64,000 nt of DNA from Aureobasidium sp. EXF-3400 (taxonomy: Eukaryota > Ascomycota > Dothideomycetes > Dothideales > Saccotheciaceae), in assembly GCA_024195585.1 (NCBI GenBank), contig SWBL01000247.1:1-64000 (forward strand), given 5' to 3'. Position numbers and translations under genes: made by a program. Of this stretch, positions 58,041 through 64,000 are shown one piece after another. The stretch's first letter is position 1; every line of letters begins with the position of its first letter. A model generated the notes under the pieces. The model had not been told where the DNA came from and did not search any database. It saw nothing but the letters and a program-made list of their open reading frames with translations.

Positions 58041-59180
58041 GGCTGCAAGATACTTGAGTCTGCAAACACAACCGACACAAGCCAGCATGCTGGTCGACGA
58101 GATCGACACGAGCTCTACAGTGCGTTTTCGGGCGAGACTAGGCCGTCCAGGCTCCAACTACGGAGTCAAGGTGCTCCAGCTCCGCATCTGCATGCATACT
58201 AGGAGCAGAGAATCCTGGTCGGGTCCAAAGAGCCAGCAAGATCCTTTCATAATTGGATCAAATAGTAGGTGGACAGATTCCACTCGCGCTGCCGATCGCC
58301 CGAAGTCTGAGGCTACCAGTTGCCTCATCGTGAGCTTTACTGCATAGACTTTGGACTATAGAATATGTCAAGACGAGCAAGACATTGGTGTCAATCTCGC
58401 ATCAACACTGAGACCATTATCCATAGGAAATTTACCCGGCATAATTGCAAAGCATCAAGAACACATACTGGTCTCCTGTCGTCTTTTCGTCCTCATAATT
58501 AATGCACAAGTGACTATGAATAAGTGTTCACGTGAAGTTATGCTTTTAATCGATATATCAATGTCCGACTGCGGCTCAAGACAAATCGACAGACAGGGTC
58601 ACCCCTTTGCTTGTGGTACGACCCTGGTCTTGTAGAGATTTTGTCCCAAAGTGTTGACATGGATTCAACAGCGACTGTCCATCAATGCATATCCAGTTGA
58701 GGTGCTCACGCTTATGTTTCGAAGAGACCTTTGGCCACGAAGCGGTGTTGTAGCGGTGCAAATCGATTTTTGTGTTCAAAGCTGAATGCGTAAAAAAATG
58801 TTCGCATGGAATGTTACTTTTGGAGCCGGCTGTTTTCATCACAAAAGTACTGCTGCATGCAACATCCACAATTCTGGTTCTCGTAACGCTCCATAAGACT
58901 TCTGATGCGCCCATAATTGTGCCTGACAAGTTGCTGGTGATGCGACTAGAAATTTCGCCCTGGGACGACTTTTTAAGAGGTGAAGCCTCACTCATGCCGG
59001 CCGCGATTCTGGCACGAACTCTCGACGAATTCCAGCACCGATCCCACCGTTGGATAGAGCTCGTCGAGCAGATGCTGCCTGACGTTCAATTGGTGGTGTC
59101 ATAGGCCCGGTGGAGCCTCAAATCCGAAGAAAAGGTTTTCAGGCTTATATTCTACAAAACTCGACTTTTCTCCATCATCC
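58041..59180. other. 1.1 kb intergenic region
   Basis: Only short frames without recognisable content are present. A 139-codon minus-strand frame at 58576-58995 is judged non-coding. Confidence 0.4.
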
Positions 59181-59339
59181 GGCGGGCTAGCGCAATGGTA
59201 GCGCGTCAGTTTTCGGCCCACCGAACACACCAAACACTGAAGGCTGAGGGGTTAGTCACCGTCGTCTCGTTCCGAGTCAATTCCAATTTTCCCGAGCCAA
59301 AACTAACAAAATCAACCAGTTCGAGTCCCTCGTCCGTCG
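59181..59339 (+). tRNA. tRNA-Arg (anticodon TCG) with two inserts
   Basis: The exons fold into a standard tRNA. Acceptor strands GGCGGGC (59181-59187) and GTCCGTC (59332-59338) pair at seven positions (two G-T). The D arm GCGC-AATGGTA-GCGC matches the tRNA-Arg(UCU) gene in this window. The anticodon stem is TCAGT/ACTGA, the variable loop AGGCT, and the T stem GAGGG (59246-59250)/CCCTC (59327-59331) pairs perfectly around the loop TTCGAGT. The first insert (59217-59234, 18 nt) is at the canonical 37/38 site. The second (59251-59319, 69 nt) lies between positions 53 and 54, starts GTTAGT, has ACTAAC and ends CCAG. Whether mature tRNA is made depends on removal of this second insert. Confidence 0.72.
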
Positions 59340-59757
59340 TATCACTTTTTGCGCACCACAGGGATGTAGCCCTGATCGAGGCGCATCTTTTGAGCCTACT
59401 TTCGTCCTGATCGGACCACGGGAAGTATTTTTAAATTTATTTTTTCCATATTCTTCTACGAAAAAAGAAAAAGGTGTGTCAATGATAGAAAAGGAAGATT
59501 CGAACGCGGAACCTCAGATCATGGATGGGTGAATGAACGACTCGCAGTCCCCAAGTGAGCATCGAAGCACTGTGTGACACTTCAACTGTGGAGAAAAAAC
59601 CAACAGAAAAAAACAACAGAAAAAAAAGGGTCAAAATTTGACAATGAAATCGACATACAACATGATCAATCGACTGATATCTATCTTCAAAACCACATGC
59701 AATCCGAACACCCACTTTCTGTAAAGCTGTAACAAAGAACATTCAAATTTTCCATTT
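59340..59757. other. Intergenic region with a weak tRNA-like arm
   Basis: At about 59490-59580 the minus strand has a T-loop-like GTTCGAATC and D-arm-like TGCTCACTTGGGGA, but no stems form. No protein gene is seen. Confidence 0.35.
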
Positions 59758-60964
59758 CTAGATACCTCTATTGAACTCAACGCATCCATCATCACCAGCA
59801 CGACCATGGAACTCAGCCTCCAAAGTGTCGGCCTTGACAGCCTGTCTCTGAGGGAAGATAGCCAAAGCCAACGGTAGAGCGAAGATACTGGTAGCAAAGA
59901 TCAAACCCAAGTTAACAGGCGTAACCATTCTCGGTCTCTGCTGCAACCACTGAGTCTTCTGTAGACGAACCAACAAAAGAGGAGGCAACACCATAATAGG
60001 TGTAGCATTGATGACTCTTGAAATAGCAGTCTCACCCACAGCAAGTGTAGCAGCCTTCTTTGACTTTCCAAGTGATTGCAGAAGTTGACCAGCTTCCTCG
60101 CGCTTGAGTTTCTGCGCCTCGGTCTCGGTGGGGAAGACATCGATGCCCTTGCGAATCTCCTCTCCTCTCATTAGGAATACGTTCAACACACCTGCACTGG
60201 CCACAGCAGCGAATGGCACCAAGCGTCCCAGCAACATCTTGGTGTTTGGGCTTACGCGCTTCAAGCGAGGGACAATTGAGTTCAGACCCAAGGCAACACC
60301 GCAACTGGCTCCTACGGCGAGAAAATAGGATTGCACCATTGTGGAGGTGGAGAGGGGGATTGATTTGTTGGCGTTGGAGGAGTTGATGGCGACGTTGAGA
60401 GACTGGTTGGCGATTTGCCAGCCCAGAGTTCCGGTGGTGCTGAGGCCGGGGGAGAGCATGCCGGCTGTTACGACAAGGTTGGAGAAGATGTAGGCGGACA
60501 TGCGGAAGGGGAGGAGGACCTTTTTGCCAGTATCTTGATGACTTGATGTTAGTCATGTCTGGCATATCTTGTCAAAGTTGCAGACATACCAGGGTGAAGA
60601 GTGGCATCAATGACTTTCTTTGCAGTCCATAGGTCAGGGGTCATTGACTGGATCTTGCCTTGCTTGTATGAGGTGACCAAATCCTTTGCATGTTCGAGAC
60701 TGGTAGATGAGGTAAACAACGTTCTGTCGATCGAATGTGGTCAGCCAATTGAACTCGAATACTATTTCTTCGATCATAATATTTTGACATTCGAGAAAGC
60801 AATATAGGAAATGGTGATAAAGGAGAACGCAGATCACGAAAATGCACGTCAATTACTCACCTCGGATCAGACAAATCGGCAGCATGTCTAACACGACCCC
60901 AGTACGTGTCCAGATCATACTGCGATGCTGGTAGGGCGCGGTTGCCAGGAAGCGAGGCAGACAT
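59758..60964 (-). CDS. Sideroflexin (mitochondrial carrier, Fsf1-like)
   Basis: Three exons (minus strand): 60861..60964, 60590..60723, 59758..60533, giving 337 aa. The N-terminus (SQYDLDTYWGRVRHAADLSD) and the family motif LHPDTGKKVL are present. Several membrane helices follow (YIFSNLVVTAGMLSPGL, SYFLAVGASCGVALGLN, VPFAAVASAGVLNVFLM). A conserved end reads NATPIMVLPPLLLVRLQKT. Sideroflexins sit in the mitochondrial inner membrane; animal SFXN1 carries serine into the matrix for one-carbon metabolism. Length and motifs are normal. Confidence 0.94.
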
Positions 60965-61424
60965 TGTTTGTATGTGATGATGGCACGAGACGCGGCTTCA
61001 CAGAAAAAAGAGTTGTCGGTCTTGGTCGGCAGTGGCTTGTGTGGAGTGAAGATCTTGGGAGAAGCAACCGCCGCTGCAAGCCGCATTTCGGGTCAAAGTC
61101 AAAGCGTCTTTTGTTTGAACTGGCCGAGGGTCGGCGGCCCATCTAGGTGTTTATGACTCTGCATTTTGAAGATGTCTGTAGGGAAACGTACTTCTTTTTG
61201 GTCTTCCAACAATGTTCTCTAGTAGCAAGAGTATGGTGACAGACAGGGTTTAAGCTCTAGGATTGCCTGGGCGCTTGGCCACCAAGAATGGCTCAGCAAG
61301 CATGTGATGACGACGAAACAGGCGCGCGACGCAATCCAATATCCTATGTAACACGAGCAACGACGACCTGTGTTCTACTCTCTCCCTTCAGTTTCAACGG
61401 ACGAGCGGATAACATCAGCACAAC
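60965..61424. promoter_or_regulatory. Divergent promoter of sideroflexin and zinc-ribbon genes
   Basis: 460 bp between two divergent starts. No other gene is supported. Confidence 0.4.
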
Positions 61425-61927
61425 ATGGCCTTCTTCTTTACCTGTGGAACTCACACTTTCAACTCGCTGCTGCAAGGCTACGAGAACATTCAGGCGCAAT
61501 GTCAGGTATATTCAAGGGTCACGACAATAACCATTACCAGCGACTGATGGTTTAGTAGAACTGTGGCAACTTCAGTGCCAAAGTATACAAGAGATGGGAG
61601 TGGTTCACCTTGTGCTTCGTCGTGAGTATCTTTGAATAACGCATCGCATTATTTTGCAATCTTAACACGCCTTTACAGCCTCTCATACCGTTCAGTCTCA
61701 AGCCACACCATGAGGTCGGTTGCCACATTTGTCACTTCTACCAAGACATCATGTACGTTCCTACCTCAATAATCAATGACCAAGTACTGATGTTATCCAG
61801 GCATCGACCAGATGTGCAACAGATGATGAACAATCCACAATCATCTATTCCAATGCAACCACAGCAACCGTTCGGAGCCCCACCTCAGCAGTACAAGGCA
61901 CCGCAAGGACCTCCTCAGTATGTCTGA
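61425..61927 (+). CDS. Small zinc-ribbon protein
   Basis: Four exons: 61425..61505, 61559..61621, 61679..61752, 61801..61927, giving 114 aa. The joined sequence reads FTCGTHTFNSLLQGYENIQA, CQNCGNFSAKVYKRWEWFTL, then VGCHICHFYQDIMHRPDV. The two CxxC pairs (CQNC and CHIC), with a hydrophobic loop FTLCFVPLIPFSL between them, match a fungal zinc-ribbon family of unknown role. A Pro/Gln-rich tail follows (QPQQPFGAPPQQYKAPQG). No exon contains more than 43 codons, which explains why no long open frame is visible. Confidence 0.82.
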
Positions 61928-62285
61928 AGGAGACGTTTCTGACACCAGCGATCACCTGAGAGATGCTGGAAAGACGAATGGCGTTCAGGACAGGGTCAGG
62001 TAAAGTTGCGATGATACCATTCTGAAATTATTCGGGCGAGCAGGGTGATTATAGTAATGGCAGAATGGACAGGGGCTGTGTGCAAAGAAGGCTGGGTTTA
62101 AGCAAAGTTGGTCAATGCTGGTCAGAAGACGGTTAATCCCCAAACAAAAATCACGCTTGATCGCCCTTCGCACGCGCGCTCGACAGCTTCCTCCTCCTCT
62201 TCCTTTCCTTTCTTCCTTCCTCTTCCAAACTTTTTGTTTCAACTTTTTTCTTTTTCATCAAACCAGCTCACGCTTACACGCGACA
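61928..62285. other. Intergenic region
   Basis: Promoter of the HMG-box gene with a pyrimidine-rich stretch at about 62185-62265 just upstream of the start. Confidence 0.4.
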
Positions 62286-63520
62286 ATGGTTCGCGCAAAG
62301 TCGGTCAAGCCTGAGGCCGCGCCCAAGCCTGCGCCAGACCTCAAGCAAATCTTGGTTGATAGATCTGAATTCACTCGCACTCGCGACGCGGTAAGTTTTT
62401 CCTCAATGTCACGTCGCATTCATAATGCGCCCATCTTTGCGACTCGATCCATACGAATATCGAGCGTGTTGCATGTTGGGCGCAATTGTGTCATGTTGCG
62501 ACAGACGCGTCTCGACCCACCTCGAGGCGCGTCGCGGACCACAAAACCTCCAAGACTCGATACTGACAGCAAACAATAGCTCGTCACCTCATGGGTCGCT
62601 CTCGAGAACGCTCTCCACAATGCCACCACTGCCTACATTGACCACTCCAATGCATGGCTCGGTGGCACCGTCGACCTCGATCCCAGCATGATGAACCTCG
62701 GCGCATTCCTCCAGTCTGGCGAACTCGTCACCATTGGCGGTGGCCCTCCTGCCGCTCCTGAGAAGAAGCAGAGAAAGAAGGCTGAGCCCAGAGATCCCAA
62801 CCAGCCTAAGCGTCCCCTGACCGCTTACCTCCTGTGGCTGGGCGAGAACCGCGAGAAGATCCACTCCGAGCTTGGCCCTGACCAGAAGAGAGGCGAGATC
62901 TCGTCCGAGGGTACCAAGAGATGGCACATGTTGCCCGATGAGGTCAAGCAGGTTTGTTCATTCCACTCATGTCAACCTTGCGCAATTGCTGACCCCAACA
63001 ACAGAAGTACAAGGATGCATACGTCGCCTCGCGCGATGTCTACAACAAGGAGCTCGCCGACTTCAAGGCCAATGGCGCACCCATCGCTGCTGACAGCCCC
63101 GATGCCGACGACGAAGATATCGAGGAGCCTGCCTCTGCTGCCGTCGCCGCCGAGTCCGACGACTCCGAAGATGACAGCACCTCTGAGGAGGAGAAGGAGC
63201 CCACCCCTCCTCCGGTCAAGACTCCCAAGTCTGCCCTGAAGGGTGGTCGCAAGAAGGCCGCTGCCCCGGCCTCGTCCCCTCCCCTTCCCGCCTCCAGCCC
63301 CGTCAAGAAGGGTGCCTTCACCGCTGTCAACGGCTCCAACAAGCGCAAGAGCAAGACCACCGACGCCGAAGCCGTCGTTGAGGAGCCCAAGAAGAAGCGC
63401 GGTCGCAAGGCCAAGGAGGAGGAGGTCCCTGCTTCTACTCCCGCTGAGGTTCCCGCCAGCGCAAAGAAGGACAAGAAGGAGAAGAAGAAGGGTCGCAAGA
63501 GCGTCGGCGGTGATGCTTAA
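62286..63520 (+). CDS. HMG-box chromatin protein
   Basis: Three exons: 62286..62390, 62580..62951, 63005..63520, giving 330 aa. The HMG box lies at about 120-190 (PRDPNQPKRPLTAYLLWLGE, then GTKRWHMLPDEVKQKYKDAY), with the second intron inside it. The N-terminus includes a short conserved helical part (LVTSWVALENALHNATTAYI). The tail has acidic and Lys-rich AT-hook-like blocks (KKKRGRKAKEEE, KKGRKSVGGDA). Single-HMG-box proteins bend DNA without strong sequence specificity and act in chromatin structure. The first intron is 189 nt, long for this window. Confidence 0.9.
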
Positions 63521-64000
63521 ACGCCTGCACTGCACCGTTCGATGTGCCCCTTGCCATCTCCCTTGCCCGAATATGTCTGGACTGCTCTGTTGAGGCATGA
63601 CATGCCTACCAATCCCGATCGACGTTCCCGCCAGCCTCAAAAAGGCCAAGCAGGAAAAGAAGAGCCTCGCGTGACCATCAGAAATGATGCTGAGGCTATG
63701 ACACCACCCTCGCTCGATTCATCCGTGAGTGGCCTGTAGACGCCCGCCCGTAGAAACATCAAGAAGGAGCACCTTGAGAGTTGTACGACACCCCCCATGA
63801 CCTCGCCGCAAGAGGTTGTGACCCCAAAAAAATAAGGGAGGAGTTGGAGTTTTTGCTGTTTTTTTGTCTTTATTGTTTTTCACTGTACATTCTTCTTTGC
63901 TTCTTGTGTGTATTGACAGCTTGTTTATAGCATTGAGAATCAACATACGTACATCACTGAACCTCGTTTCGTCCACTCTGCTTATACGTCCGTCCGAGCC
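63521..64000. other. 3' flank with a partial copy of the HMG gene tail
   Basis: At 63627-63683 a frame reads IDVPASLKKAKQEKKSLA and then stops, resembling EVPASAKKDKKEKKKGRKS of the HMG gene end. No other gene is seen. Confidence 0.45.

Noticed and set aside
58576..58995. 139-codon minus-strand frame
   Set aside because: No recognisable content, no intron or start support.

Overview
The window is nuclear DNA of a filamentous ascomycete (Pezizomycotina, probably a Dothideomycete or close relative; the species cannot be fixed from sequence alone). The signs are genes split by short introns with GT..AG ends and CTAAC/CTAAT-type branch sites, a HET-C relic, fungal-type enzymes carrying CBM1 and CBM20 modules, and intron-bearing tRNA genes. 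About 32 protein genes, 3 well-folded tRNA genes and several broken genes or repeats can be supported. Splice joins were read by hand and checked for frame.

Layout. 1-9 kb: tRNA-Asp, an Rmd1/RMND1-family membrane protein, then an island of decay. This island holds a BTB gene, a large unrecognised gene with four or more in-frame stops and a frameshift, a HET-C relic with a CA-to-TA mutation pattern, an acidic-repeat gene with an internal stop, and three copies of a diverged short repeat. 9-25 kb: GH10 xylanase with CBM1, a coiled-coil protein with a Cys-rich N-terminus, a Rieske/AIF oxidoreductase facing a PrxQ-type peroxiredoxin, lipin (phosphatidate phosphatase), and an FN3/coiled-coil protein. 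25-39 kb: tRNA-Arg(UCU), a ten-exon FMN alpha-hydroxyacid dehydrogenase, a multicopper oxidase homologue that has lost trinuclear-site ligands (plus a stray inverted fragment of the same kind of gene), a Rax1-like RGS membrane protein, a Clr2-like protein, Gcn5, and a VIT/vWA protein. 40-50 kb: small unrecognised genes, a short-chain dehydrogenase, a Pex22-like peroxin and a second vWA protein. 50-57 kb: glucoamylase (GH15-CBM20) and alpha-amylase (GH13-CBM20) face each other across a 1.8 kb promoter with a CGG-N8-CGG site. 57-64 kb: Tma23-like G-patch protein, a tRNA-Arg(UCG) gene, sideroflexin, a zinc-ribbon protein and an HMG-box protein.

How the genes relate. The starch pair and the xylanase form a secreted polysaccharide-degrading set. 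The Rieske/AIF and peroxiredoxin genes share one 304 bp promoter and both act in redox biology. Most other genes are unrelated housekeeping genes in a compact arrangement, and no secondary-metabolite cluster is visible.

Most unusual feature: the tRNA-Arg(UCG) gene at 59181-59339 folds perfectly only if two inserts are removed. One is a canonical 18-nt intron. The other is a 69-nt insert in the T arm that begins GTTAGT, contains ACTAAC and ends CAG, as a spliceosomal intron does.
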